A DNA stretch of 64,000 bases from the NCBI RefSeq assembly GCF_910592395.1, contig NC_088313.1, positions 12,230,437 through 12,294,436 on the forward strand, read 5' to 3'. Origin of the DNA: Lineus longissimus. Its lineage: Eukaryota > Nemertea > Pilidiophora > Heteronemertea > Lineidae. Of the stretch, positions 1 to 12,347 are shown piece by piece. The first letter of the stretch is position 1. The number at the start of each line of letters is the position of its first letter. Under the pieces are notes generated by a model. It worked only from the letters and a program-made list of their open reading frames with translations, was not told the origin of the DNA and ran no database searches. Position numbers and translations under genes: made by a program.

Positions 1-1698
1 AATAAAACACAATAATTTAAATCATACCTATTTCAGCAATGACAATGGCAGAGGCTGGTACTTGCTCCTCATTCCTGGGCTTAAGTGGTGGTATGAAAAC
101 TCTACCTGGCCCTGCTCCAATTGCTGCAGGTATTCCTGGAATGAGAGGTTTTTTTTGTAGAAATTGTAAATACTATTTAAAAAGTCTACTCGTCCTTCTT
201 CAACAATTGAACATGTTGAAGATGATTTCATTTCTTTGCAAGGTGTCCACCTATTAATATATTAAGAGTTGAGTATTTATAGAGATTAACTTTTCTAAAG
301 GGTAGTTAATATTTTTCTACATGACCGACATTAGGCTAAGCACTAAATAATGCTATTTTCAAAACTTCTATTTTTATATAAAAGTCGTCAGTGAAATGTG
401 CTGACTATTCCCTTTAAGCTTTCATTTTCACTGTATTGTAAACTGGTATTTCTGTATGTTTCTAATTAAGTGTTATACTATCTGTACTTTGATAGTTGTT
501 TATTATTGTATTGCACTGTAAAAAAGTTTAGCTGAAATGGCACTTCATATTTTATGTGTGCCCACTGAGCATGCTCAGTTCGCATCAAGCATTTCCAGAA
601 GCTAGGTAATGTTGCACAAATTTCCAAATGAAATCTGTATTCATTCACAGTAATATGATACAAAAAAAGATGGTTCATTATAGTAAGTCTGTCTTTTAGT
701 ATGTTTATAAGATGTTGATCATTTGTTTGAACAGTGTTCTACGGGGGAAACGAGGATATTTGGTGTGGCAAGTTGGTATATTTGGTATCGTGTGATTTGG
801 CAAGCATGCGTTTTGAACATGTACATTGGCAGTGTGCCAATAATGACGTAGTTGGAGGAGTTTCCCATTTGCTGGGGATTCCCAAACAAGCAGACGAACT
901 AGAAAACTTCTTTCTAGCTCAAAATAAAGGTTGACTTATCAAAAAAGTTGTAAAATAATGAACACATACCAGATGTGCTGGCGTGCACCCCATGATGATG
1001 TGGGTCAACAACTGTCTTCCTCTTCTTGCAAGGCATATCCAGGGGTTGAGGCTGGCCAATTGTTGTTTCAAAACCATCAACAACACCATTGAAGCTAGCA
1101 TCATCTTTGAATATGTCAATGATCTTCTCTGTGATGGCATTCAATGGCGCCATACATGCCCCGCCACCAGTTTTGCCCATGTGTTGTCGACGCTGCCCAT
1201 GCACCTCCTTGGCCTTGGAAACCAACGAATTCCACTTCTCCCTCACCTGGGTTGCAGTTCTGGTTGTTCCCAGGGCTGACACCTTCATTGCAATACCATC
1301 CCAGACATTCATCTTTAGGCTTTTGCTGACTTCGTTACTAAACTTTGCCCTAAGCATCTCCAACTGGACCTCAACCAATTCCACAAGTAGAATGGTGACT
1401 TCTGGGGTCCAGTTGGACCCCCTTTCCCTCTTCTTTTTCATTTTTGGTGCGGATACAAAACTCTCAGTACTTGAGGCTGCCATCTTGGAAAATTTGGGAG
1501 GAACTTGATTGCATTGTGGGTAATTTCCCTAGCAACGCACTAACGCCAGCATTTAGGCAATGTTAGCTAACGCTGGCGTTAAAATGACTTTGGGCAACCC
1601 AAATTTAACGCTAAGTTAGCAAACGCCACGTTAAGGATTTAACGCTGAAAAATGTTGCTAACGCCACGTTAACATAACGCTGATTGAGCAACCGGGCC
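1..1698. mobile_element. Right part of a PIF/Harbinger element (copy A), cut by window edge
   Basis: This is the same element as 42957-47814 but only its right-hand 1.7 kb lies in the window. It ends at 1698 in the terminal repeat GCAACCGGGCC followed by the 3-bp target duplication CTG (1699-1701). The subterminal region 1515-1690 contains several copies of AACGCCA/GGCGTTA in both orientations, the likely binding sites for the element's own proteins. This right end keeps GGGCC, whereas the copy in segment B has mutated it to GGGAA. Confidence 0.9.
28..1483 (-). CDS. Harbinger Myb/SANT-like DNA-binding protein, exons 1-2 of copy A
   Basis: Exon 1 is 970-1483 and exon 2 is 28-123; exons 3-5 lie left of the window. 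Exon 1 encodes a Myb/SANT-like trihelix domain, with the tryptophans of SNWTPE, NVWDGIA and REKWNSL spaced as in Harbinger partner proteins, followed by a basic stretch (CKKRKT). The donor is GTATGTG at 969. Exon 2 carries a 3-bp in-frame insertion relative to segment B, so the frame is kept. In Harbinger elements this protein binds the subterminal repeats and carries the transposase into the nucleus (known for the family). The complete gene is described at 45108-47599. Confidence 0.8.
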
Positions 1699-1701
1699 CT
1701 G

Positions 1702-2608
1702 GTTGAATAAAATTACATGTAAATTGAATAGCTTGTAGGTAATAACTATTGGACCGTTTCATGCAGGTGTTCAAACAAAATGTTCGAAACCTCTATTTTC
1801 CATATCTAAAGGTGTTTTCCTATAATTTTGTTTTTAAAAAAGTTATCAAGATTTCAAAAAGTAAAAGTATTTTTTAACACCCTGTATATAATTATATTAG
1901 AGAGGTTGAGCACTACTCCGCATCTCATCCAGACGGTCATGGCAATTAAACGGAATCTACGAAAACTACGGAATCTGGAAAAAATGGGCGCAAACACCCT
2001 AGTGAAAATGAAAAGTTCGATATTGAATACATGATATTCAATTGTAAAGATTGCTTCGTTTTTTCTTCTCTCCACCACGGTCGATGTGGAAATGGTCCGA
2101 GAAAAACAATGCAGATCATTTTTGTCATGCATTTTGGATTTTTCCTTAGTCGAAAACCATAGCGTTTGAACAATTTGATACTTATGAAACATTTCAAATA
2201 TTTATTGCAGATTCCGCTAAATCGGAGCCATGGCCCGTTCCGAGTCCCACTCTGAGGTAGAATTACGTACGCGGTCATCAGAAACTGTCGCCGGGAAGAA
2301 AATTCTAACACCGATGTGCGCAATGCGCGGATGATGGAGATCGTTCCATTGAACGAGTCATTCATACAAGCTGTAATTAAACCTAACATACTAAATATAC
2401 TAAATACATGTAGATGTATTATGTTTGCGGGAGACTAGCCTCATTAGCCCTGGTAGGCAACCAGTCTAGGACTAACGAAATTGGGATATCAAACAGGGAA
2501 GTGCAAGCACCGCCGTCCTGGCGTCTAACCGGTTGCGCATGCATCAACAGCAAATTATGTCTCTATTGCAAAATAGGCTGCAAATATAAAAACAGAAATA
2601 TGGGCTAC
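1702..2608. other. Unit 5' flank and end of a long-TIR element
   Basis: Positions 1702-1885 are the right terminal repeat of the large element described at 40943-48001; it ends in the motif AACACCCTGT. From 1886 to about 2400 the sequence matches the upstream region of the orphan gene in unit C (30395-30842). It contains minus-strand traces of a short frame starting MHDK, broken by frameshifts. From 2285 onward it matches 32815 and 14430, the point where a new array unit begins. I see no intact gene here. Confidence 0.6.
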
Positions 2609-2914
2609 CTCCTTTTTCCATAGCCGATGTCCTGTTTTCTGGTTTCTGCAATTCCAGCCCTTGGTAGCCGCATCACTGTGAAGATGACAGGCTCCCGTTT
2701 GATCATGGCCGTCATGGTCGTTCTGGTGGGTAATGAAAAAGGCAACGCACATCTTAATATTCGAGCATGCCAAACCACATCGAAGAATTGACTGAACTGA
2801 TAAGGTTGCGAAAGTTAAATTGTTATCATTTCCGTTAATGTACATTGTCATGAAATGGAATGAGGAAAACACTAAACTTGCTGAAGCTCTGTCCATATTG
2901 GTCAGGACGTGCAA
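2609..2914 (-). CDS. PAN/apple-like domain exon, unit A
   Basis: The minus-strand frame contains a cysteine pattern (RCGLAC, then C six residues on in KMCVAF, then TGACHLH) typical of PAN/apple domains. These are extracellular modules that bind proteins or carbohydrates. The exon ends at 2609 on a donor (GGAG then GTAGCCC) that is conserved in the unit D copy (33300), where the flanking bases differ. The upstream boundary is uncertain: the frame is open to 2914 and I give that limit. The copy in segment B is identical over the compared stretch. The partner exons were not identified; the orphan frame upstream on the same strand is a candidate. Confidence 0.55.
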
Positions 2915-3109
2915 TAATCCGCATCAAAAGTATGAATTGCATTCACGGTCTACGAACTCAACCAATAGAATTCTCGATTGGACGACCTGCTTTGATATTG
3001 ATGGTGTCATTGCAAATTAATACCACGACAGACAAAACTCTCTGTAACAAATCTTTCAAGAAAACGGCCCAAGGGCTATAAAGAATCTATACCGGTATAG
3101 CTAGGGTTT

Positions 3110-3209
3110 GTAAACGACAACCTACATTACTATATATATATTAAAATATATAGATACATTACTATCTATATATTAAAATATATAGATAGTAATGTAGGTT
3201 GTCGTTTAC
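3110..3209. repeat. 100-bp AT-rich palindrome
   Basis: GTAAACGACAACCTACATTA at 3110 is mirrored by its reverse complement ending at 3209, with a TA-rich centre. The whole stretch could fold into one long hairpin. It is kept in segment B (49229-49326) but absent from the corresponding place in unit D (near 33800), where only the left arm sequence is present. It is probably a small inverted MITE or a fold-back duplication. Confidence 0.85.
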
Positions 3210-5738
3210 ATGAAGTATTAAAATTCTTCATGTAGAACTGGTAAAAGTCTGTTTATGTCTACCACCGCCTTTATCGCTGGATGGAATCTCCGTATTTTTG
3301 TATGCGCATGTAGATTTTACCCCTGAATCCATTCAACTATGTCTCCAATCCGTGTTTTCAGCGCAAATTTTTTTTCTTTTTCGTATGAACAGTGTTTTTT
3401 TCGTATAATGAATAGCTGGCCAGGCTAAGCCCGGCACATGAGTTTGACGCAATGTAATATTTACTTTCGAGACGAAGAAAACAACAAAGCCAAGCCGACA
3501 TGACCAGCGCGCGTCGCGCATCGCCTGTTGGATTCCGAGACTTGACCAACACTAATATTTACGCCTACAAGAACTTAAGTAGGCTTAATTATATAATATA
3601 ATGGCAACTAAATAGTCTTACCATGTTCACAGATTCTATTCAACTCCCATAGGAAAGTCACATCATACTAGAAAATGTCAAGATTGTCGATGCAGTCATT
3701 ACAGATTTGATCGGACATAGGCCTACCTGAAAACAATCGCCAATACACGAATTGATCCTTGAAATCAACGACATACTCATAAGCAAGTTGCAGGGCTCCT
3801 CCACAATGTATTTGAGTGCAGACAGGCCAGTTTCTGATGATGAAACGCAACAGGACAATTATCTCATTGAAATTCTTACATGTAATTTAATGACTCCGAC
3901 GGCAACCATTCGTCTCATCTTGAAATATGGTTCAATTGTCATCCTTCTCCGAATCTTGACATCCCAAAAGGACTCTACAACACGGGTTTAAACTTTAAAC
4001 GTTAAATCTTCAGGAAGATGTTGAAGTTTCAGTTAAAGGTACATGTATCTAATCAGCATATTTGAAGCGGCAAATAACGGCCAAATTATAATCAATATAA
4101 AATGAAATGTCTTCCTCTGTTGGTTATTCCTTCTACCAGTTTATACCAAACACTCCACGTATTATTGCCACAAACTCCGTGCGCAAGTAAGATTGTGCGC
4201 AGTGGCACAAATGAGTTGAATTATCCGAGAGAGTAAAAGAAGAAGCGAACGCCGTGGTTCCATAAAAACAACTAAATATATCAAATTCAAGAAGCACAAG
4301 CATAAAGAGTACAAGTTACAAACAATGATAAAGAAATCTGATTGGTTCAAGGTGATCGTATAGTATAAAGGAGTGTATGCATATTAAGCTAAATAGCTGT
4401 CAATCAGCGTGCTGATGTATGTGCGAGTTCCGGTCGCCACAAAGATCCTATGTGACATTGTATGAACAAATTCTATATAGACTTTCAGTGTATTTTATAA
4501 ACATATAGATTCTATATAACTTAAATAACGTTCTATATCATACATGAAAAACCTATATAGCACCTTTTAAAATTTCATTTAGAATAAATGAAATTCAAAA
4601 TAGAAATTTCTGAGACGATTTTGCATTTACGTTTTTTTTCCTAGAGAAAAGTAATGGGTTTCTCAAAAGATTTTCTGCAGAAAAATATTTGCATGTGATT
4701 GTTTCTTAACATTCTTGAATACACGATATAGCTAAAACAAACTTACTAGTGTCATCTACATCTATATGTAGTTGTCTATCCTTCACAATATCTCAGTCGA
4801 CCTAATACATGTAATACAGTCAGTGTCGTTGAAAGGGCAAATGTCGTCATGGGTGCACCTTAAGTGTACCAAGGACCAACCTGAGTGTACCTTAACAGCA
4901 CCGCACCCAGGATGCTAGCGCTCCTGCATGGTGCTGCTTAAAAGGATCTTTATGTGCAACTAGATTGAAATACGCGCCGATTAAAAACCTGTGTCTGATG
5001 TGGGGTACGCGTGCGTTTGCTCTACATCCGTGATTTAGCAGAACACGAACAGCAAATGAGGCGACAAAATGTCAGTTCGGGTTCCGCAACATGGCACGAT
5101 AACACCAGCTGGTCATCAGCATGTTGATGATGATCATCATCATCCCCGTCATTAGAGCGACCATTCTGCCGAATTAAAATCATATTCATAAACTTTTAAA
5201 GGAAAAACCTTTCAAGGATTTTCGCGGCAGAATGTTTTCGCGATCATGACCTACGTGCGAAATTGGCGAAAACATCCTGAACGCGAAATTTTCTGTTAAG
5301 ACAAGCATATTTCGGGAATGGTTCAATGATGATTTGATTGTCGAAGTGTCATTCTGAAATACAATGGTATCACAAATCAAAGTTAGCCTCTTTCTGTTTG
5401 TGGAAATGAGAGTTTTAGGAAACTCAACCAAGAGCCTCCTGAGTTATGTGAAAAAAAAAGAAGAATTTTGCATGGCACGAGCGTACATGTATATCGCAAT
5501 TGTATTTGTGCACAAATTATGTACGCTAAGGCTGCAGTCAGCGGTGACCCCAAACATTCGTCGGTCAAATGCCAGACACATCAACTGAAAAAATTACCTT
5601 AAAAAAACTATTTTAGAATTGAAAACCGGCGCGGGTTTCGACGGAATTTTTTGGCAACAACGTAAAGGGTATTGGTATCTCAACATTGACCTTAAGCCTC
5701 GGATCCAATTCCGAAGCACCATATTAGCCTCTTTAGTT
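3210..5738. other. Unit A intron-like or intergenic sequence
   Basis: I see no supportable gene in this 2.5-kb stretch. A short minus-strand frame around 3709-3860 (IHCGGALQLAYEY) ends on a possible donor at the CAG/GTAGGCC junction near 3723. It is found in A and B but not in unit D, so it is only a weak exon candidate. The stretch 4440-4570 is AT-rich with repeated TCTATATA motifs. The stretch 4840-4935 has an imperfect inverted repeat around GGGTGCACCTTAAG. Positions 5190-5590 align with 34175-34750 of unit D. Confidence 0.4.
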
Positions 5739-5873
5739 CCTGATCGGCAGCACCTATCGTGCCGGAGCTCTGCTGTTATGGCTCTGTTGTCGGGGGAAAA
5801 CAGCCGACATCATGTCGGAAGGAAATATTTTTTCCCCAACAACAGAGCTCCGCTGCAACAGGTGCTGATCAGG
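5739..5873. repeat. 135-bp foldback hairpin in unit A
   Basis: CCTGATCGGCAGCACCT at 5739 pairs with AGGTGCTGATCAGG ending at 5873. A second pairing block, GGAGCTCTG with CAGAGCTCC and runs of GGGGG against CCCC, lies further in. The same hairpin sits at the same place in unit D (35223-35358) and segment B (51869-52003), so it is older than the divergence of the units. It is probably an old MITE. A structural role at the RNA level is possible but not shown. Confidence 0.75.
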
Positions 5874-6719
5874 AAAAAGGTGAATTACGAAAATGGCATG
5901 TTTAGTCACCTCTCTGATCTGGTGTCCCTAGTTCTGCAGCGACAGAAACAACCGATGCAATAGAGCCTGATTACACGATAACTGTGGCTTTAACAAGACA
6001 ACGTTTAATCATAAGAACACAACCAGCGTCAATAACTGTATTTGGTAAAATTGATTCAAAGAAAACAATGCTTGGCCTTTATATTTTGACATCGATCGCT
6101 TTGAAAATTGATATCGCGGAATTGAATCAGGCCCCATACGCATGTTTACATATACAAAATGTAATTGTAGCTATTTCATTAAGCCTAAATGCAGACTTGT
6201 GCTTTTTTGTCACTACGACCTGTGATCATGATTGCATGTGACAAAAATCGCTCGTTAACCATGTTTACGGTGGTCATCGCATCTGCATGGGACAAGAATC
6301 AATTATCGCAGCTCTTTCGGTCCAAATTCGAGATAAGATTTGTATGTGATTTTAAAGATATTATTCAGTTTTGTGAACAAGTGCATGGACATTTCGTTGC
6401 AAGATTTCTTAGTTAAGATCTTAACTATATTAAGAATTTTGCAAGAATATTCTTACGAATGTACAGTCCTGCTCTAATTAAATGAAGGCAAATGCATTAT
6501 CTCTATCGTCTTATCAGTTATTTAATCGGGTATAGCATAAACTTCTAAACCTCTGTTCCCTACTTTTTAAATCTTTTTTGCATTCCAGCATGGGTTATGT
6601 TTTATGAGATGCCCAAGAAAGTTGTTCACTGACAATAACATGATAATAATTATGATTAGACGTAAAAAGAACTTAAAGTGGGTTAGCATTGAAGCAATTA
6701 AAATTTGTAACACCACCTT
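5874..6719. other. Unit A sequence without a recognised gene
   Basis: Short frames are present but none has a recognisable domain, and the matching region of unit D (35359-36115) has many frame-breaking differences. I see no gene here. Confidence 0.5.
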
Positions 6720-7060
6720 CCGCTGTGTAACTCCTGGCGGAACCCATCTCTTCTCCATGAGTTGCCAGATGGCCGTTGAATCAACAATGAGCTCATCAGC
6801 TCTTAAGATGGATATTGGTTTTAGTTCCATCTGGGTGTCTGGCCACCCTCCACACCAAAGTCAAAGACTCTGGTTGTGGTACGGTTTAGTCGCCGATTGT
6901 CCGACCCTGAGCAGGTTGCACTGGTCTACAGTGGCAGACCATTGGCCGGACCTGACAAAATCGCAAGCCATACAATTTAAAAACGTAATAAATAAGCAGA
7001 GTTGAGCTGTACATTGCGAATCTAGGAGACCCTCAATCGGGAATAGAGTAATAACATAAG
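6720..7060 (-). pseudogene. LINE 5'-region fragment, unit A
   Basis: This matches 37930-38275 of unit D, where it directly precedes (on the minus strand) a LINE endonuclease domain. Here the endonuclease part is missing, so only the leader/ORF1-side fragment remains. Stops occur in all frames. In segment B the same fragment is split by the TTAA-flanked insertion at 52937-53701. Confidence 0.5.
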
Positions 7061-8445
7061 ATAGCTGACGCTATATATACATATACTTGAACGCGTACGG
7101 CGGGGAGAACAACAGAAGAAGAATTGCAGCCGAAACCATGCGGACCATCAAAAATAACAAACGGAATGTAAGGCGGGCATGTTATTAAATCCATTCCTGA
7201 TTAAGAATCATATTTCGAGTTACTGGCAAGTGTCTTCTATCTCGCCAGTCAATCATGCTCATCAAGTGATCCGAGGAGGCTCGAAAGCCTCGTGTCTGAA
7301 TGATGACCAGAACCATCAGGATTAATGATAACATAACATCAAGCCATGCATCTAGCCATCATTGAGAAGTAGGTTTAAAATAAACATAAAACGTACAAAC
7401 ACAACAATCAAAAGATTTGCATGAACTCCGACCATGTGACGATCGTTGAAACGTGGACGTGAACTCCGACTCGGTGACGACAATCGACCAGAAATCTTTG
7501 AAACGAGGACGTAAACTCCAATTCGATGAAGATAATCGACCATATATCTTTGCAACGCGGATTCAATGACAAAAATGAACTGGGTCACACAATCCAGTGC
7601 AGAAGTGGAAAATGTCCCCATGGAAAATGTCTCCGGTCGTATTGTATTCTGATGGATAGTAATATATGGTCCATAGAAGCCATGATCGTCAATAAAAGAA
7701 GATGCAAGCTGAAACCTCCGAATAACGCTTTCTTTCACTTTCAATTTCTATACTATTGCGTAGTATTGTAGCAGTTTAGTGGTCCAACTCACTCTTTCCA
7801 GACTCTCATTTAAAAGATGATCTCTAAAATACGACGACCGTCATTCAAAATAAGAGTCTTTGACTTGCTCATAGTGTTTTTCATATATATCGTTATGGCT
7901 AAGGGGACTCAGTTGAACTCCGGAATGTGACAACATCACATTCACCAAAAGATAGTGGTGTTGCACAGAACTAGATTACTTGGTACTCTTGGGGTTGGCC
8001 TTACCAATGCTTCATTATGGTGACAACTAAATCCGGTCAACTATATGACGACGGCTGCCAAAGGCTGTGTAACATTACTATAATTTTTGTGATCACACTA
8101 TTACAGTTTAGTAATAAGACGACAGCCAAGTAAATTTGGCCAGATCTACATGTGTTATTTCCCTCACAATACTTATTGCGACAATCATATCTGCCGGAAT
8201 ATCAATGAATTATTAATGCAACACAGCAATGCCTTACGGTCGAGAGTGGAATGCTGCGATGTCTGTATCGATCTAGCATAAATAAAAGGGTTTAAACAAA
8301 GATTTTCTTGTGCAAGTTCCCAAAAATGAACTCTAGTAATGAATTATCAGACCTAGTAACAGTCTGAAATATTGCATCCACAGCTGTGCTGTATCCGTCT
8401 CACCTGATAGTTTCTTAATCAGCTACTATGAGATTTGTTCGTGCA
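7061..8445. other. Unit A sequence 3' of the orphan frame
   Basis: A minus-strand frame at about 7352-7744 (motifs VIRRFQLASSFID and TLDCVTQF in the other copies) recurs in all four units at 7352, 27923, 38617 and 60827, but with diverging ends. It may be a 3' UTR or a further exon of the orphan gene. The direct evidence is only that it is conserved between units. The AGAAC at 7106-7110 is the empty target site of the BEL element in segment B. Confidence 0.4.
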
Positions 8446-9237
8446 GTTCAGCTTTAAAAATATCAAAGCACACCCGAGTACCTTTTTACAGAGTAAATAC
8501 CTTTGCTTACCACTACCAAATTTTGGCCAGACAAAAAGTCTTTCATTCGCACCAACAATTAACCAATGATTTGAGACAAAAGGGTCACGTAAGGTCATCA
8601 ATAACGTTTTCTTAGCTTCCACCTCGGATTAATCCAGGCATGGCCCAAATTGCAACCTAAACAGAAATAGAGCGTGATTCTTAGGATTCAGCTTGAAGCT
8701 CTCCTTAGGAGTCTGCATTATATTCATGGTAACGAACTTCGACCGATGAACCTCAACGACGACATTATATGATCCGAGCAAAGACACAATTGCGGAGTCT
8801 CCCAATTTTCTGAACAAATCATCACGAAAGATAATCGACATCGATTTATTATACTCGTACGGTTTTTCTAAGATGGTGATGGAGTGTGTTCTGGCTGATG
8901 ATTTATAGAGATAACCATTTAAATCACATCAGATATCCTCTAACATAATGTTCTTCATATCAAATGATTCAACCCTTTCGACTACAAGACATAGGTGCGG
9001 CTCCACATGACAGTAAACTGTCGACAGTAATTGAAAAACTGTCGACAGAAAACTATCCATAGCCCTTCCACTATGAAGAAAAAATCGCAGATAGTCACTG
9101 TCTGCGAGCTCTGGAAACGAGCGAGATAGTTTCTATCGAAAGCAACTGTCGTAAGGGCCATCCACGTACGGTGGTTTTGTATGATAGTTTCTGTCTGACA
9201 GCCGTATTTACCTTCCACGTGGCTGTCTTCATTCAGC

Positions 9238-12200
9238 ATGTTGCCAGCAAGAAGGAAACAAGTCGCCGCGGCGATTGTGGTTTACATGACACTGCGTGAG
9301 CGGAGGCAAAAGAGGAGGCACAAGCTTTGGGTACATGAATGGTTTCTTAGAAGGGAGCAACACTGTGCATACCACTGCCTCCTACGGGAGCTGAGATTGG
9401 AAGATTCGAGTCGTCTCAACAATTTTTTGAGACTCTCCGCAGTTGACTTCGAGGAGCTTGCAGTGCTTGTTGGACCCAGGATCCACAAACAGGACACGTG
9501 TATGCGGCCTGCAATTCCGGTGAGGGAGCGCCTTGCCGTGACTTTGCGCTTTCTGGCAACTGGTGAGTATGCTTATTTCCCCACTATATCATGAATAGAG
9601 CACGTACATGAGGTACTGCACTGAGGGATTTCAGCAGAAGAAATAGGTAAAAAGGTGATAACTTTCCAAATATTGCTTTATTTCACGGTTTATTTCCCAA
9701 TAAACAAACCAGAGACAGTTCCACTGACATAACTGAAATTCAATGAATAACCGGTAATATGAAGTTCCATTTATGTCATTATTTTATTCACTTCTGTCAC
9801 ATCAGATGTTATAAAACATCTCGGATAAATTTTATAAACATCTGGGCTGGGTTGTACAAACAACGTTAGCAGATAACATGGCGTTAACACAGATTGGCGT
9901 TATCTTTCCGAGACCAACCATGGCAAAACTGGAAGTAACAACTGAATTGACTTTTGCAGGATGTAACCCCTGCTATTGAAGTTCTAGATGGCAGATTAAA
10001 ATTTGGTATCAATCCTTCAAGTGAGACAGGACTAGTGTGAGAAAGATAACGTCAGTTTGGCTTAACGCCACGTTATCTGTTAACGTTGTTAGAACAACTG
10101 GCCCCTGAATGTTAAATAATTAATTTTGTCTTGGTGATTTAAAATTACCAGTGAGATGTTTTAAAAACATATGATATTTGATAAACATCTGATGTGATAT
10201 AAATCGAATAATTATGACATGAAGAACTTCATAAATGAAGGCCATGTAAATTCTTAAACTTTCCTTTTTATTTCTAAATTCAGGCGATTCATTCGTCAGC
10301 CTGATGTATCTCTTCCGTATATCTGCCGTAACGATATCCCGTATTGTGTCTGAAGTGTGCAAAGCCATTTACGAGGCACTCAAGGAGGAATTCCTGAAGG
10401 CAAGTCGGTACCACTGAATCGTATGACCGGCGGCCACGGCAGTGTTCTCTGGAGTTGAATTCATGTCATAATTATTTGATTTATATCAAATCAGATCAGA
10501 TGTTTGATAACTCTTTTCGGTGAGATGATTATTAAATATCCGACAGATAATTTTAAAATATCGCCCACATTTTGTTTGAATTCCCAGGGAATATGAAAGC
10601 ACGGTTGCGATTGGTTGGTAATTTTTGGAAAGTAACGAAGGCATTCGGGATCATACGGAGTTTGCCGAGATGAAATGAGATTTTTTAATATATAAGATGT
10701 TTTATAAACATCTCAATGGGACGATTTAAAATCACCTGATGTTTTAAATTTATCTGATAATTTTAGATCATCTGGACAGAATATAATTATTTAACATCAG
10801 ATCTATAGGTAATGTCTCGAGATGTTTTATAATATCTCATGTGATAGAATTGAATATAATTATGACATGAGTGGAAAATATAGTGTTCGGTCACCTATTA
10901 TATTCTGTGACACCAATTAATTATTCTTATCATTACACATGACGTTTGTCTGATCCTGAAGCATGTGTAGGAAGGAAAATTGATTCGGAATTTGCTTGTC
11001 GTCCGGGCCTGTGTTTCCCTGCTCTTTTTGGCTGAATCCCGTCAACGAAGGACTGCAAGTTGAGCTGCGAGAAGTGCTGGGCGTCAGTGTGGTTGTCATA
11101 GCTGCGGCGTCTTCATCGTCCTTCTCAGCTGCTTCAAGAATGACCCTTTGAATATCCCGTTTCAATTTCTTGCGGTTCGACTCTGATTTCAATCCCCTCA
11201 ACTCAGAAGCAACAAAAGAACCAAATGTGTCCAGTTCATCGGTCTCCCTTGACATAACTTCACATGCCTTCTGAAGGATTTCATCAGACGCACGACCGAC
11301 ATCCTTTCGTTTTCGAGATTTCGACGGTGGCGGGTTGGGTGTGGCCACGGAAGATGGTGATCCTCGAGGTTGAGTGCAGATCTCGTCCTTGTTAAATAGT
11401 GTTGCATCTGGCGTATCATCTGGCGCTTGTTCTTCTTGTTCCTGAAAATATATATTTTTTCTGTTTGAATATTGTGGTACAAGTACATGTACAGTTACGA
11501 TTTTTTAATTTTTTTGCAGTTTCCTTCCGACTCCGATGATTGGTTACAACTTGCTTCCGAATTCTTTGAAAGGTGGAACTTCCCCCAATGCATCGGTGCC
11601 ATGGACGGAAAGCATATTACCATGCAAGCTCCAGCAGCGTCTGGGAGTTTTTATTTTAATTACAAAGGCTTCCACAGTATTGTGCTGATGGCATTGGTTG
11701 ATGCGAAATACCGCTTTACGTTTGTCGACGTCGGATGTAATGGAAGGGTTGCTGACGGGGGCATATTCGGCAGGTGTTCATTATCTTCGGGTCTTGAGAA
11801 CAAGACCCTTTGCCTACCATCACCAAGGGTACTTCCAGGTCGAAATATGAAGGTACCATTTGTATTTGTGGCCGACGATGCTTTTCCATTGCGGGAAAAC
11901 ATAATGAAACCATATCCTCTGCGAGACATTCCCGGTAGCATGCGCATCTTCAACTACCGACTTTCGAGAGCGCGTAGAATCGTCGAAAATGCATTCGGCA
12001 TAATGTCCAGCGTCTTCCGCATATTTCGAAAGCCGATAGCTGTAGATGCACAGAAAGCAGAGGATATCGTTTTGGCTTCCTGTGCATTACATAATTTGAT
12101 GATCACGTAGAAAGACTCGCGCGCACGCTACGCGCCACATGGTACAGTCGATATGGAAGACATGGCTACTGGTGTCATTACCCCTGGAGCATGGCGAAAA

Positions 12201-12347
12201 GAGGGCATGCCAGCAAACAACCTGCTCCAAATCGAGCCATTCACAAGCAACCGTCATGCTCAAACCCCACAAGACATCCGCCACGAATTTCGAGAGTACT
12301 TCCTCTCACCCCAGGGTGAGGTTTCGTGGCAGTACAAGTTCATTTGA
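9238..12347 (+). pseudogene. Harbinger transposase (HARBI1-type), one premature TAG
   Basis: Exon 1 is 9238-9562 (donor GTGAGT), exon 2 is 10284-10399 (acceptor TTCAG, GC-type donor GCAAGT), and exon 3 is 11520-12347 (acceptor TTGCAG). Phases agree. Exon 2 supplies the conserved helix-turn-helix-like stretch (GDSF.SL then TISRIVSEV). Exon 3 supplies the DDE nuclease: Asp in GAMDGKH (about residue 174), Asp in VADDAF (about 265) and Glu in RRIVENAFG (about 303). At 12108-12110 a TAG interrupts the frame; beyond it another 79 codons typical of the family C-terminus (YAP.GTVD, EDMATGV.TPG.WR) stay open to TGA at 12345. The protein would cut DNA at the element ends. The TAG may be a single C-to-T change. 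Confidence 0.88.
9845..10104. mobile_element. 260-bp Harbinger-type MITE inside intron 1
   Basis: The ends are inverted: GGCTGGGTTGTAC at 9845 against a right end whose complement starts GGGCCAGTTGTTC. The element is flanked by CTG on both sides (9842-9844 and 10105-10107). Inside the ends are GGCGTTAAC and AACGTTAGC motifs resembling the subterminal repeats of the 42957-47814 Harbinger, which also has CTG target duplications. It is therefore probably mobilised by that family rather than by the element it sits in. Confidence 0.7.

Noticed and set aside
914-1508. Plus-strand frames opposite the Harbinger Myb gene (for example 1089-1508), and their counterparts in segment B
   Set aside because: They are shadows of the real minus-strand exon 1, which has the domain and the splice signals.
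3668-3991. Overlapping short frames on both strands near 3.7-4.0 kb as a gene
   Set aside because: Not present in unit D and with no domain. Kept only as a weak exon note within the unit description.
9282-9497. Minus-strand frame opposite transposase exon 1
   Set aside because: Shadow of the transposase exon, without own motif or start.
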